From contig OX243819.1 of assembly GCA_945859605.1 (NCBI GenBank), positions 1,822,861 through 1,886,860 on the forward strand: a DNA stretch of 64,000 nucleotides, in the 5' to 3' direction. The position numbers were made by a program, and so were the translations under genes. The first letter of the stretch is position 1, and each line of letters begins with the position of its first letter. This document shows, piece after piece, positions 1 to 10,518 of the stretch. Under the pieces are notes generated by a model. The model was not told where the DNA came from. It worked only from the letters and a program-made list of their open reading frames with translations, and ran no database searches. The DNA comes from Lumbricus rubellus (Eukaryota > Annelida > Clitellata > Crassiclitellata > Lumbricidae).

Positions 1-845
1 CCTCATCCAGCTTCTATTTCACCTGCAGCGAAACTTCATCCGGCTTCTATTTCACCTACAGCGAACCTTCATCCAGCTTCTATTTCACCTGCAGCGAAAC
101 TTCATCAGCTTCCATTTCACCTAAAGCGAAACTTCGAATTCATCCAGCTTCTGTTTCACCTATAGCGAACTTTCATCCAGCTTCTATTTCACCTACAGCA
201 AAACTTCATCCATCTTCTATTTCACCGACAGCGAAACTTCATCCAGCTTCTATTTCACCTAAAGCGAAACTTCGAATTCATCCAGCTTCTATTTCACCTA
301 TAGCAAAACTTCATCCAGCTTCCATTTCACCTACAGCGAAACTTCATCCAGCTTCTATGTCACCTACAGCGAAACTTCATCCAGCTTCCATTTCATCTAC
401 AGCGAAACTTCATCCAGCTTCTATTTCACCTATAGCGAACCTTCATTCAGCTTCTAATTCACCTATAGCGAAATTCCATCCAGCTTCCATTTCACCTACA
501 GCAAAACTTCATCCAGCTTCTATTTCACCTACAGCGAAACTTCGAATTCATCCAGCTTCTATTTCACCTACCGCGAAACTTCATCCAGCTTCTATTTCAC
601 CTATAGCGAACCTTCATCCAGCTTCTATTTCACCTATAGCGAAACTTCATCCAGCTTCCATTTATCTAACGCTTGATAAATGGAATCTGGGTGAAAGTTC
701 TCTATAGTAGAAATAGAAGCTGGATGAAGGTTCGTTGTAGGCGAAATATAACCTGGATTGACGAAAACGACGCTTGTGAAATGGAAGCTGGATGAAGGTT
801 CTCTATAGGTGAAGTAGAAGCTGGATAGACGAAAACGACGCGCAA
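1..845. repeat. 33-bp tandem array with inverted end (foldback inner domain)
   Basis: A tandem array with a 33-bp unit of the form TTCATCCAGCTTCTATTTCA plus a short CCTAYAGCGAAAC spacer. Some units carry an extra TCGAAT, giving 39 bp. Near 670-690 the orientation flips: from about 714 to 845 the complement appears (GAAATAGAAGCTGGATGAAGG and variants), so this is probably one arm plus the turn of a large foldback element cut by the window start. Because 33 is a multiple of three, an 11-residue HPASISPTAKL repeat stays open on the plus strand at 357-707. I regard that frame as incidental. Confidence 0.85.
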
Positions 846-937
846 TTAAATAATTGTTTTTTATGGGGGTAACCTGAAACCGTAGGGGGTAGGATGAAAC
901 CGGTTTGAGATTACCCCCTAGGGTAACTTGAAACCGG

Positions 938-1478
938 TGTAAAGGTTTCAAATTACCCCCTCCTAAACATTACCCCCCGGTAACTTGAAACCGGTCTCAG
1001 ATTATCCCCCGGAAACTAGATTTGCATCAATCATCGCATTTATTGCACTAATAAAATAAGAAAAATCATCCCGCTTCTTGTTTTGTGGTGCAGAATATCA
1101 TCCGTCATCCCACTTCGTGTTTTGTTATGAATATTTTGATCCGAAAAAAAATAATAGCCTCGAAGACAATTTCTCCATTGTAACTTCAGCGGCGATTAGT
1201 ATTTTAGTTACAGATGAAAATATTGATAACAAACCACAAAGTGGGATGACGGATGAAAATCTTCAGAGCAAAACAAGAAGCGGGATGATTTTTCCGATTA
1301 TTTTAGTGCAATAAATGTGATGATTGATGCAATTTACATTTTTCAGGGAGGTAATGTTTAGGAGGGGGTAATCTGAAACCTGTACACCGGTTTCAGATTA
1401 CAGGGGGTATTCTCAAACCGGTTTCAAGTTACCGGGGGGGGGTTAATGTTTAGGAGGAGGTAATTTGAAACCTTTACA
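938..1478. mobile_element. Ginger1-like palindromic element, copy 1
   Basis: The ends are TGTAAAGGTTTCAAATTACC at the left and its inverse at the right, each flanked by CCGG (934-937 and 1479-1482). The interior is close to a complete hairpin: the sequence around ATCATCCCGCTTCTTG and ATTTTCATCCGTCATCCCAC returns inverted in the second half. No transposase is present. A 4-bp CCGG duplication with TGT-starting inverted repeats is what is reported for Ginger1 transposons, so this is called a non-autonomous relative. Extra G/C-run sequence makes this copy longer than the 454-bp copies elsewhere in the window. Confidence 0.65.
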
Positions 1479-1482
1479 CCGG

Positions 1483-1931
1483 TGTAAAGGTTTCAAATTA
1501 CCCCCTCCTAAACATTACCCCCCTGAAAACTGTAATTTGCACCAATCATCGCATTTATTGCACTAAAATATCAGAAAAATGATCCCGCTTCTTGTTTTGG
1601 TCTGAAGATTTTCATCCGTCATCTCACTTCGTCGTTTGTTATCAATATTTTCACCTGTAACTAAAATACTAAATCGCCGCTGAAGTTACATGGAGAAATG
1701 GCTTCGAGGCTATTATTTTTTTCCGATTAAAATATTGATAACAAACCATGAAGTCGGATAACGGATGAAAATCTTCAGACCAAAACAAGAAGCGGGAAGA
1801 TTTTTCTGATTTTTTAGTGCAATAAATGCGATGATTGATGCAAATCTGGTTTCCGGGGGTAATCTGAAACCGGTTTCAAGTTACCAGGGGGGGGGGGAAT
1901 GTTTAGGAGGGGGTGATTTGAAACCTTTACA
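1483..1931. mobile_element. Ginger1-like palindromic element, copy 2
   Basis: Directly abuts copy 1, sharing a single CCGG (1479-1482), and has CCGG again at 1932-1935. It has the same inverted ends and hairpin interior (GAAGATTTTCATCCGTCATC, later inverted). About 449 bp, without coding capacity. Confidence 0.7.
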
Positions 1932-1935
1932 CCGG

Positions 1936-2140
1936 CTTTACACGCTGGCCAAGAGTGCGAGAGGTAGCAGGTTCGAGCCCTCGTTGGGCGGATTTGATTT
2001 GTAGGCTGCCATTAGCGCCGTTGTAAGTGCAAAGTTGTCTGCTCAGTTGGTTGTTAAGTTTAATTAAGGTTACTGCATAACTTGAAAATGTGTAAAGCGC
2101 AGGTCGTCTTGCAGGCGTTTCAATAAAGAAAAGATATTAT
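1936..2140 (+). mobile_element. Possible tRNA-derived SINE
   Basis: Contains a good RNA polymerase III B-box, GGTTCGAGCCC, near 1971-1981, followed by unique-looking sequence, TGTAAAGCGC, and a tail with AATAAAGAAAAG. An A-box is not convincing. It sits between Ginger-like palindromes, with only the right half of a third palindrome following at about 2147-2227 (CCGG at 2228-2231). Confidence 0.35.
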
Positions 2141-2146
2141 TATTTA

Positions 2147-2227
2147 GTGCAATAAATGCGATGATTGATGCTAATTACAGTTTTCAGGGGGGTAATGTTT
2201 AGGAGGGGGTAATTTGAAACCTTTACA
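2147..2227. mobile_element. Right half of a third Ginger1-like palindrome
   Basis: Matches the right arm of the neighbouring palindromes (TAGTGCAATAAATGCGATGA through GGTAATTTGAAACCTTTACA) and ends at CCGG 2228-2231. The left arm is missing or replaced by the SINE-like segment. Confidence 0.6.
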
Positions 2228-2461
2228 CCGGTATACGAAAAATCGCAATTTCCTTCCAATATAGGCCTACATTAAAATATAGAAACTGCTCGTTCAAAAT
2301 TCCTGAAATTTTGGTAAAGTGTCCGTAAAATATTTCATATTCACAAAGGTAGAAAAATAATCCAAGCTGGTTTGACGTTTTCCACCAAAAAATAAAGTAG
2401 AATACCTCTGGGGTATGTCATACTCCACCTCACCTCCTAAGGGTTAAATAAAACTATTGTA

Positions 2462-2652
2462 ATGGAATCTCTACCGCCAACCGTATCGGGATCTTACTAC
2501 CAGGACGACAGTCTGACTGATATACATTTTATTACGGGAATCCATCCCAAGATGATCATCCCAACCAGAAACATTTACAGTTATGCAAGTTTGACATCAA
2601 TTTCTGACATTGAAGCAGTTTATAGAAGACAGTTGTATATATATATATTACC
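2462..2652 (+). CDS. Possible short first coding exon, unrecognised
   Basis: An ATG-started open frame of about 64 codons (MESLPPTVSGSYYQDD at the N-terminus) that runs into a consensus splice donor, CAG|GTAGGT, at 2652/2653. I do not recognise the protein and see no partner exon downstream. The rest of 2232-3119 shows no other recognisable feature. It may be a chance frame. Confidence 0.18.
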
Positions 2653-3124
2653 AGGTAGGTAGAAAGTTCGCTATTATGCGAAATGTTACGTCTAGAAATA
2701 CTAGGCCTAGGCCTATTAAATAAGTTCAACAGTTGAATGTGAATGTCTCGGAAATATATTCTTTGCGCCTGCAAACATCGACCGTCCAGAGAGCGGCGGC
2801 CCCAGCCCCAGTGCGTGCAGCAGAGGAGCAAGTACCGCCACCCTCCAGACAGGCAATACATGCAAGCACGTATACATTGAAATTATACAGTATATAGGAA
2901 TATACAGTGGTTCTTGGATGTTACTGAGCTATTGTTCATCATAATAATGTTCGTGAACTTTTTAAGCTAGACGGCCACCGTAAGGTATAAAGCTTGTCAA
3001 TGCTTACATATCGGCTGCCCAGACCGCAAACGGATCCAACCCCAGTGTGTTAGAAGTATAGGAGTCAGAAGCATTGCGATCTAGGCAGACGACATGCAAG
3101 CACTGATATAGGTATTTACATTAA

Positions 3125-3560
3125 AACATGCAATGCATTAGGTCTAATATTAGGTGCATTTGTATACGGATGCATACAGAGTCAGAGACATGTACGACAT
3201 AAACACCCATGCACATGTGGGCATATATACATGTACGCAGACATGTATATACATGCATACATGCATATGGCGTTATAGACAGGTATACAGGCATACATTC
3301 ACTCACATAGATACATACACAGACATACCCATATGCACACACAGACATATAGAGGCGAGCATATATGCATGCATTCCTACAAACAAACACACACACACAG
3401 ATACACATTCATACAGATTCAGGCATCCACGATACATACACCCGTGCATATATAGGCACATATATATGTACGCGGACATATATATATATATGCATACATG
3501 CAGACGGGGATGCATACATACAGACTTACACACACACATATATACAGATATATGTATACT
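3125..3560. repeat. CATA/TGTA-rich cryptic microsatellite
   Basis: Several hundred bases dominated by alternating purine-pyrimidine words (ACATATATAC, CATGTACGCAGACATG, CACACACAC, TATATATATATGCATAC). Overlapping open frames on both strands here are low-complexity translations of the repeat and are not genes. The composition favours Z-DNA-type or cruciform structure. Confidence 0.85.
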
Positions 3561-3639
3561 GATATAATAAATATATAAGGAAAGTTCATCAATCGCAATG
3601 GTTTCTATTGCATTGTTCGCAGATGGTGACTTTCTTCTT

Positions 3640-5960
3640 TCTTGGTCTTGATCTTTGCTTTCTTCTTTCTGTCGTTCGTTCTTCCCTTGCTTAATGGCGC
3701 AAGGAACCGCCAGGGTTAACCAGGGTCATTCCTTGTTAGGCACAAGGATCGCCATGATGAATACAGTGTCACAACCGTCGACCGGAAACCTCCACCCACT
3801 TGTACACGAGGTTCAAGCAGGTGGGTTGTCTGAGTGCGGTTGACAGATTGAAAGTCCAGTTCATCCGTGCGCACTCCCTCATGAGTTCGTCTTGGAGACC
3901 GACCATGGAGGGGCATTCCAGCAAGAAGTGACGCACGGTTTCCTGGACACCGCACACGTCGCAGTTTCCGGTGTCGTGTCGTCCCCATCTCTGCAGCTGC
4001 GTGTTGAGGAGGCAGTGGCCTAGACGGAGTCTGGTGATCGTGACTTCCTTCTTCCGGATTGGATCAGCGTACTTGCGACCAAGGCTGACGATCGGCTCAA
4101 CGAGTCTGTAGTCGGAGCCGGTGGCGGAGGTGGTCCATTCCTGCTGCCATTTCCGGACGAAGTGGTCTCTGTAGGTGTGTCGAGCTTCTGGATACTCGAG
4201 CGTCGTCGGGATGTCCACGGTGGAGTTGTGGAGCACCTGCTTGCACAGGGCGTCTGCCGTCTCGTTGCCTGCGATGCCATGATGACCAGGAATCCAAACG
4301 ATCTTCGCTGGCGACTGAGCGTGTTGTCCGTAGTCATCGATGGCATAGATGAGGTCCACGAGATGGTGCTGTCGGGTCCCGGAACGCTGTCTCTCCAGAC
4401 TCTGCAACACACCGAGCGAATCTGAAAAAATAGCAACATTGGGTATATTAGCGCTGGAGGCCCATTCTATCGCCCTTCTTATGGCCTCCATTTCTGCTGC
4501 CAGGACTGACGAACCATCGCTCATCCTGTAGCTTCCATAGTGACCACAAGAGGGCACATAGAATGAGCACGATGCTTTACCTGCGTTGTTGCGAGATCCA
4601 TCCGTGTAGACAGCCACATGATCCTCATAGGTGCGGATGTGATTCTCGACAATGGACTTCCTCGTTATAAGGTTGTCCGTGTCTCGGATCGCATCCATGA
4701 GTGTGGTGTCTACAACCGGATGGCGGACGTTCCAGGTCGGCTTGGCAGTGCAGGCGAGTGGCTGGATCGTAGGCTTTGCGATCTCAGCGTTGATTTGTCT
4801 CGCCTTCACTCGAATCGGGTCCGTGTCGTCCTTGGCCGTCTTCGTCTTCCGACCGATGGTGATTGACTGCGCCGGATGGTCCTTGATGGCGTCCGTCTTC
4901 ATGATGAACTCCATCATCTGCTGCTTGCGTCGGAGATGGAGCGGCATTTCTCCACAGTCGACCTGTAAAGCAGACAAACTTGTACCTCGTAGCGCTCCAG
5001 AAGCAATCAGCAGCGCTTTACACTGGATTGTGTTAAGCGCCTGCTTCTGGGTCGTCGAGGCACTCTCGTAGGCGATGGAGCCGTAGTCGATGACGGAGCG
5101 GATGAGCGCCCGGTAGACCATCAGGAGCGTGTCCTTCGACGCCCCCCAATGAGACCCTGCGATGGCACGCATCAGATTGAGTCGCTTCTTGCAGCGGTCT
5201 GTCACGTACCGGATGTGTTCGGACCAGCTGAGATGCTGGTCAAATATCACACCGAGGAACTTGACCTTGGTGTCGTACTGCAGGCTAGAAGCACCCAACC
5301 TGAGCGGCCGATGTGCAGCACGGGTCCCATTGCGGCGAAACTCGACAGCGACGGTCTTTGTTGTCGAAACTCGGAATCCCCATCGGTCGAAGAACTCCTT
5401 CAGTCGATCCAGGTACGTCTGCAGGTGTCGTTGGTTGACGTCCGGGTTCGGTCCAGCTCTCCAGATGGCGCTGTCGTCGGCGTAGAGAGAAAGCTTGACC
5501 CCGTTCTCTGGTTCCGGGATGTCGTTCAGCATGATGATGAAGAGGACAGGGCTGATGACGCTTCCCTGCGGCGATCCGTTCTCCATCCGGAAGAGATCGG
5601 AAAGCGCGGCGCCGACGCGAACACGGATGGTCCTGTCGGCGAGGAAGTCCCGGATCCAGTTGAACATCTGACCGGTGATGTTGTACTTCTGCAGCTTGTG
5701 TAGCAGTCCGTCGGTCCACATCAGGTCGAAGGCTTTCTCAAGGTCGACGAAGACTCCAGTGAGGCTGTACTTGGCGTGGATGGCTCGCTGGATGTCGTCC
5801 TGCAGGCGGATGATGTGGTCCTGGCAGCTCCTCATCCTTCGGAATCCGGACTGGAACTTGTTGAAGAGGTGGTTGGACTCCATGTGCCACGTCAGCCGGT
5901 CGGTGACAAGTCGCTCCATCAGCTTGCACAAGACGGCACAGGACGACATCCCCAATACAT
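3640..5960 (-). mobile_element. 5'-truncated non-LTR retrotransposon with RT and RNase H
   Basis: A minus-strand element body comprising the reverse-transcriptase/RNase H frame plus a 3' untranslated segment rich in GAAAGAAGAAAG near 3640-3670. The endonuclease and the N-terminal part of the RT domain are absent: homology begins at an SSCAVLCKLMERL-like block, and upstream sequence (5965 onward) is unrelated repeat DNA. This is the usual result of incomplete target-primed reverse transcription. Confidence 0.85.
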
Positions 5961-5964
5961 CCAT
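3769..5964 (-). CDS. Reverse transcriptase-RNase H polyprotein, N-truncated
   Basis: 731 codons. RT motifs in order: FVDLEKAFD with catalytic Asp (residues 72-80), GSPQGSVISP (130-139) and the YADD box (161-164). The RNase H domain follows with all four acidic residues visible: YTDGS (Asp about 455), AEMEAIRR (Glu about 491), FSDS (Asp about 515) and GNETADALC (Asp about 571). A C-terminal zinc-knuckle-like stretch runs from CDVC to about residue 684 (HFLLEC). RT plus RNase H without an LTR context points to the I/Nimb/LOA group of non-LTR elements. The frame is open with intact catalytic residues, implying a young copy, but it lacks the endonuclease. The first 5-8 residues probably come from flanking DNA. 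Confidence 0.85.
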   Translation of the reverse strand: MDVLGMSSCAVLCKLMERLVTDRLTWHMESNHLFNKFQSGFRRMRSCQDHIIRLQDDIQRAIHAKYSLTGVFVDLEKAFDLMWTDGLLHKLQKYNITGQMFNWIRDFLADRTIRVRVGAALSDLFRMENGSPQGSVISPVLFIIMLNDIPEPENGVKLSLYADDSAIWRAGPNPDVNQRHLQTYLDRLKEFFDRWGFRVSTTKTVAVEFRRNGTRAAHRPLRLGASSLQYDTKVKFLGVIFDQHLSWSEHIRYVTDRCKKRLNLMRAIAGSHWGASKDTLLMVYRALIRSVIDYGSIAYESASTTQKQALNTIQCKALLIASGALRGTSLSALQVDCGEMPLHLRRKQQMMEFIMKTDAIKDHPAQSITIGRKTKTAKDDTDPIRVKARQINAEIAKPTIQPLACTAKPTWNVRHPVVDTTLMDAIRDTDNLITRKSIVENHIRTYEDHVAVYTDGSRNNAGKASCSFYVPSCGHYGSYRMSDGSSVLAAEMEAIRRAIEWASSANIPNVAIFSDSLGVLQSLERQRSGTRQHHLVDLIYAIDDYGQHAQSPAKIVWIPGHHGIAGNETADALCKQVLHNSTVDIPTTLEYPEARHTYRDHFVRKWQQEWTTSATGSDYRLVEPIVSLGRKYADPIRKKEVTITRLRLGHCLLNTQLQRWGRHDTGNCDVCGVQETVRHFLLECPSMVGLQDELMRECARMNWTFNLSTALRQPTCLNLVYKWVEVSGRRL

Positions 5965-6240
5965 ATATACGCCGTTTCGGCTCTGCTAGTCAGCTCAGAT
6001 AATTCTAGGTCTGAAATAGAAGCTGACTTGACAAAAATAAAACATCGGAAATAGAAGCTGGATAAAGGTATTTCTAAGTCTGAAATAGAAACTGAATTAA
6101 CGAAAATAACGAGCGAGAAATGGAAGTTGGATGAAAGTATTTCTAGGTCTGAAATAGAAGCTGGATTGAACAAATTTGCAAACAAACGCGGTAACGATCG
6201 TGCGCGGTACCTAGTGATGGTGCGCGGTAGTGAAAAACGC
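5965..6240. repeat. TAGAAGCTGGAT-type module cluster
   Basis: Four to five copies of a roughly 60-bp double module around GAAATAGAAGCTGGATTGAA, alternating with ATTTCTAGGTCTGAAATAG. These are the same modules found inside the foldback elements further right. No terminal repeats were found here, so this is a fragment. Confidence 0.7.
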
Positions 6241-6244
6241 GGTA

Positions 6245-6715
6245 TTGTGCGCGCGGTATTGGCTAAGTTTGATTAGAATGTGTTGCAATTTGTAAAAATT
6301 ATAAATAAAAGTACACAGTTTTAGCGATTCAATAGCTTTTTTGCACAGGCATAGAAGCACGTGCGTCTCGCAATGTACGAATGGAGATTATTTATATTCT
6401 CTAGCAACTGCATTAAAGTCACAATGCAATGAAACAAATCATCAGAAATCCACTCATTGCAGTGCACACGAATAAGAAGATTAACTTTTCATTATCTTCA
6501 CCATATAATGTAAACTATCTAGTCCTAATAGGTGGAGACCTGTAATACCTTACACAAAGTCTGCAAATGCCTGATGCAAAACAATTTTGCAATTAAAATG
6601 TTGCCCAGCAAAAATATGTCAGTAGGAATCTTAGATCCAAAACGAAATGTACTAAATTTACAATTTATAAACGATTGTTTATCAACCTTCAACCACACAT
6701 GCTGAAAACTCCAAA
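6245..6715 (-). other. 3' flank / putative 3' UTR of zinc-finger gene A
   Basis: Sequence downstream of the gene A stop codon that is recognisably conserved behind genes B (12825-13310), C (42180-42514) and E (50250-50657): for example the TGCAAAACAATTTTGCA region and a TGTTRCCCAGCAAAAATATG block. Conservation outside the coding part shows that the duplicated unit included non-coding DNA. Confidence 0.6.
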
Positions 6716-8785
6716 TCAGCACAGGTCAAGAAATAAGTTGTCAGGTGGGGAAAAGCGATGGCCAGAACAATGCTCAAGAAATTCATTCTCGATTTCAAGT
6801 ATTTCACTACAAATACCACATCCAAAAGGTCTGTCCAGGTATGATTTTGCATCCTCAGGTGAATTGACTTTGCTACTTTTAACAAGCCTTGTTGCATCAT
6901 TGGAATCCAAGTGCTTGTTCCACGAGAGTTGGTCATTTGGTTTTCCAATAAACTCTATTCTACACTGGCCTAATACTGTGAATTGAACAGATGAGTCACC
7001 AATGGATTCACTTTTCATTACTTCGACACTCTGGGGATGTATTCCTGGCTTCTTTGTTGAAGACTTATCACATGTGTGTTGCCTCTCTTCCGTATGAGAT
7101 CTTCTGTGTTTCGTTAGACTTCCAAGACTGATGAATCCTCGTTTACAAATCTCACAAATGAACGGTTTTTCACTAGAATGAGTTCTCATGTGCGTTTTCA
7201 AATGACCACCTTCAGTAAATGGTTTATGACATAATTTACATTGGTATGGTTTCTCCCCACTATGGGTTCTCATGTGCACTTTCAGAGCCCCACCTTGAGT
7301 AAATGATTTCTGACATAACTGACATTGGTATGGTTTCTCCCCAGTATGGATTCTCATGTGCCTTTTCAGATCACCACCTTTAGTAAATGATTGCTGACAT
7401 AACTGACATTTATATGGTTTCTCCCCAGTATGGATTCTCGTGTGCACTTTCAGATCACCACCTTGAGTAAATGATTTCTGACAAAACTTACATCTGTGTG
7501 GTTTCTCTCCAGTATGCGTTTTCATATGTGTTCTTAAGTGACTACCTGTAGTAAATGCTGTTTGACAAAATTGACATTTGTATGGTTTCTCTCCAGTATG
7601 GATCCTCATATGCAATTTGAGGTCAAAACCTTGAGTAAATGATTTTTCACATAACTTACATTGGTGTGGTTTCTCCCCTGCATGGATTCTCATGTGCATT
7701 TTCAGACTACCACCTTGAGAAAATGATTTCTGACATAACTCACATTTGTATGGTTTCTCCCCAGTATGGATTCTCATGTGCACTTTGAGAGCACCACCAT
7801 TAGCAAATGATTTCTGACATAACATACATTTGTATGGCTTCTCCCCACTATGGGTTCTCATGTGCACGTTCAAAGCCCCACCTTGAGTAAATGATTTCTG
7901 ACATAACTTACATTTGTATGGTTTCTCTCCAGTATGCGTTCTCATATGTGTTCTTAAGTGACTACCTGTAGTAAATGCTGTTTGACAAAATTGACATTTG
8001 TATGGTTTCTCCCCAGTATGGGTTCTCATGTGCACTTTCATATCGCCACTTTTAGGAAACGACCTCTGGCATAACTGACATTTGTATGGTTTCTCCCCTG
8101 TATGAATTCTCATGTGCACTTTCAGTTTACCACATTCAGCAAATGAATTCTGACATAACTTACACCTGTGTGGTTTCTCCCCAGTGTGGGTTCTCATGTG
8201 CATTTTCAGACTACCACCTTCAGAAAATGATTTCTGACATAACTCACATTTGTATGGTTTCTCCCCAGTATGGATTCTCATGTGCACTTTGAGAGCACCA
8301 CCATTAGTAAATGATTTCTGACATAACTTACATTTGTATGGTTTCTCACCAGTATGGGTTCTCATGTGCACTTTCAGAGCCCCACCTTGAATAAATGATT
8401 TCTGACATAACTTACATTTGTATGGTTTCTCCCCAGTATGGGTTCTCATGTGCACTTTCATATCACCACTCTTAGGAAACGACCTCTGGCATAACTGACA
8501 TTTGTATGGTTTCTCCCCTGTATGAATTCTCATGTGCACTTTCAGTTTACCACATTCAGCAAATGAATTCTGACATAACTTACACCTGTGTGGTTTCTTC
8601 CCAGTGTGGGTTCTCATGTGCACTTTCATAACGCCACTTTTAGTAAATGATTTCTGACATAACAGACATTTGCAGGGTATCTTTCCAGCATGGGCTGTCA
8701 TGCTTGCAATTTTATGAATATTTAGAGCATAATATCTTTGACATTGTTGCTGCTTGCATTGTGTTTCTCCAGTACAGGTTTCCAT
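6716..8785 (-). CDS. C2H2 zinc-finger protein A (19 fingers plus tail finger)
   Basis: A long open frame encoding 19 consecutive canonical fingers (C-x2-C-x12-H-x3-H, linker HTGEKPY), then a 100-residue tail that ends in an atypical finger, [18 protein letters not shown], and SPPDNLF. Typical of nuclear DNA-binding proteins; the target is unknown. Fingers 2-3 are identical in sequence to fingers 7-8, and 4-6 resemble 10-12: an internal five-finger duplication. The first in-frame ATG is at 8785 (METCTGE); a second, at 8701 (MTAHAGK), corresponds to the ATG used by B and D. The frame stays open upstream to about 8860, through degenerate finger sequence, so a 5' exon may exist. No KRAB, BTB, ZAD or SCAN domain is seen. 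Confidence 0.85.
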   Translation of the reverse strand: METCTGETQCKQQQCQRYYALNIHKIASMTAHAGKIPCKCLLCQKSFTKSGVMKVHMRTHTGKKPHRCKLCQNSFAECGKLKVHMRIHTGEKPYKCQLCQRSFPKSGDMKVHMRTHTGEKPYKCKLCQKSFIQGGALKVHMRTHTGEKPYKCKLCQKSFTNGGALKVHMRIHTGEKPYKCELCQKSFSEGGSLKMHMRTHTGEKPHRCKLCQNSFAECGKLKVHMRIHTGEKPYKCQLCQRSFPKSGDMKVHMRTHTGEKPYKCQFCQTAFTTGSHLRTHMRTHTGEKPYKCKLCQKSFTQGGALNVHMRTHSGEKPYKCMLCQKSFANGGALKVHMRIHTGEKPYKCELCQKSFSQGGSLKMHMRIHAGEKPHQCKLCEKSFTQGFDLKLHMRIHTGEKPYKCQFCQTAFTTGSHLRTHMKTHTGEKPHRCKFCQKSFTQGGDLKVHTRIHTGEKPYKCQLCQQSFTKGGDLKRHMRIHTGEKPYQCQLCQKSFTQGGALKVHMRTHSGEKPYQCKLCHKPFTEGGHLKTHMRTHSSEKPFICEICKRGFISLGSLTKHRRSHTEERQHTCDKSSTKKPGIHPQSVEVMKSESIGDSSVQFTVLGQCRIEFIGKPNDQLSWNKHLDSNDATRLVKSSKVNSPEDAKSYLDRPFGCGICSEILEIENEFLEHCSGHRFSPPDNLFLDLC

Positions 8786-8797
8786 ATGCACAGTCAA

Positions 8798-9665
8798 CCA
8801 ATGTACTTCGCTATATGATTTCCCATATAACTGGCAGTTCTGTGCATGGTTACACTGCAGTCTGTTTCCTCATAGGAGTTACTGGAATTTCACCTGGGTC
8901 CTGAGACTTCTGTCAAAATTTATGCTTTTTCACCAGAATTGGTTTTTATGAGCTGCCATGAATCACAAGAGTGTGCACTTTTTCTTCACATAATTTGAAT
9001 TGCAGGATTAAGTCTTTTCTTCAGCATGTGTGATTTCCATTTGAACACATCACGGATGTGTAGAAGCATTCTCTTTGGCAGATCAATGTAAGTGAGACTT
9101 TTAACATCTTTCAAGTGTCAATAATGATTCTTTTTAAAATTTTGTCAGAAATCAGTTCCACAGAAAACAATTGTCTTTTGTGATTAAAAATTCAAGCCAT
9201 CCAACTTTTGTAGATTAGGACTCCCTAAGCCTTCCTCGTTATTCAGGATCCATATGAACTGAAGAGGAAATTATTTGATGATACGGTAGTTAAAGTTCCT
9301 GGTGAATATTTCAACTTGACAAAGATCATTGAGAGCCAGGCGTTCTCAAATAACTGCCATAGGTTCCAACATAATGTTGAATTTCATCAGGCACTTGATT
9401 AAAAGAACTTCAGACACCTATCAAAATGAAGTAACATCTCAGTAATATATTGTTTCAAAACATAGATACCATTTCATTATTCCTCATAACATATTAAAGT
9501 CAGAACAGTTCAATGGATCCATTGTACAGCTTTCTGCAAACGGCTGACAATTTCTCCGCCCCTCATAAATACTTGATGAACTTTATCCCATGAATGTTAT
9601 AATTATAAAAACATGTACTAAGAAACTTAACCATAGGTGCTATGTAGACATGCTGTCAATGTGTT
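8798..9665 (-). other. Conserved 5' flank of zinc-finger gene A
   Basis: Begins with degenerate finger code (CQLYGKSY), then non-coding sequence that recurs at the same place upstream of every family member, including TCTTTCAAGTGTCAATAAT and a block near AAGATCATTGAGAGC. The near end holds a CTCATAAATACTTGATGAAC stretch also found in B and E. Could contain promoter, 5' UTR or an intron; no initiator could be fixed. Confidence 0.55.
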
Positions 9666-9689
9666 AATGCACTGGTACACCTACACTCC

Positions 9690-9890
9690 TACAGACCCTA
9701 ACCCACCGTAAAACTAACCCTAAACCTAACCCACCCTAACCCACCCTAAACCTAACCCTAGACCTAACCCACCCCAACCCTAACCCTAAACCTAACCCAA
9801 ACCTTAACTCACCCCAACCCTAACCCACCCTAACCCCAACCCTAAACCACCCTTACCCTAACCATCCTAACCCCAACCCTAACCACCAAG
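9690..9890. repeat. Degenerate telomere-like CCCTAA array
   Basis: About 200 bp of CCCTAACCCTAAACCTAACC mixed with CCCACCC interruptions, that is, degenerate TTAGGG-type repeat read on the other strand. Interstitial position. It is followed at 9905-9965 by three to four units of about 17 bp (CGGAATAGTGGACCCT) of unknown origin. Confidence 0.8.
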
Positions 9891-9965
9891 GATAATGAAC
9901 AAAATATAGCGGATATTCGGAATAGCGGACCTTCGGAATAGTGGACCCTCGGAATAGTGGGCCGT

Positions 9966-10518
9966 TACCATTTTTGCCTAAATAGAAGCTGGAATGATGA
10001 AACAAATTCTTTCCTGAATGGAAGTTGGATCTACGAAGAATAGTCCTTGCTCAAATAAATGCTGGAACAGTTAATTAAACGTGTCCCTAAATGGTGCAAA
10101 GAGGACACAGTAAATGTTGCTAATGTACCAGTACAGTGTACACCTCTGACATAGCTAATTCTTATTTTGTAACTAAACGAATAAACATGCAACCATTTTG
10201 CTCGCACCTCCACTAGGCAGAATCATACCTTCTCAATAAGTAAGTAATCTTTGTTAACACGAGACAAGCGCTCATCATAGCCCCTGGAACTTGAATGGCT
10301 CCCCTTGAAGTTCTATGTACTCAATCACTGCTCTCTCTCTCTCTCTCACCTTAACTCTTACCACTCAAATTAATAATTAATCAGCCCAATTTTTTCCAGT
10401 CAGAGCGGACTCAGGAGCACTTTGTAAAGGTTAAGACAGTTTTATTTGGCCGCGGTGGGGTTGGGAGCACTTCCCTTTAAGAGGTGCCATACAGATTCTT
10501 GCCATGAATGAATAATTT
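9966..10518. other. Duplicated 5' flank plus LINE-like tail
   Basis: No gene. 10110-10260 matches 17265-17370 and 54260-54380, that is, the outer 5' flank of other zinc-finger units. 10435-10518 is a plus-strand retrotransposon-type tail (GGGAGCACTTCCCTTTAAGA, then GAATGAATAATTT) also present at 48140-48215 and 54450-54550. TAGAAGCTGG modules lie at 9985-10080. Confidence 0.6.

Noticed and set aside
357..707. 116-codon frame with 11-residue repeats
   Set aside because: It is the translation of a 33-bp satellite unit; period divisible by three keeps several frames open. No start context or other coding sign.
1..845. CRISPR-like regular repeats
   Set aside because: Repeats are contiguous tandem units without unique spacers, in eukaryotic DNA.
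3121..3567. Overlapping Cys/Tyr-rich and His/Thr-rich frames on both strands
   Set aside because: Low-complexity CATA/TGTA repeat; frames are symmetrical artefacts.
4020..5719. Several frames of 80-180 codons on the plus strand and other minus frames
   Set aside because: Shadows of the reverse transcriptase-RNase H frame; no domain signal.
9690..9890. True telomere end
   Set aside because: Degenerate, only 200 bp, with genes on both sides; an interstitial repeat.
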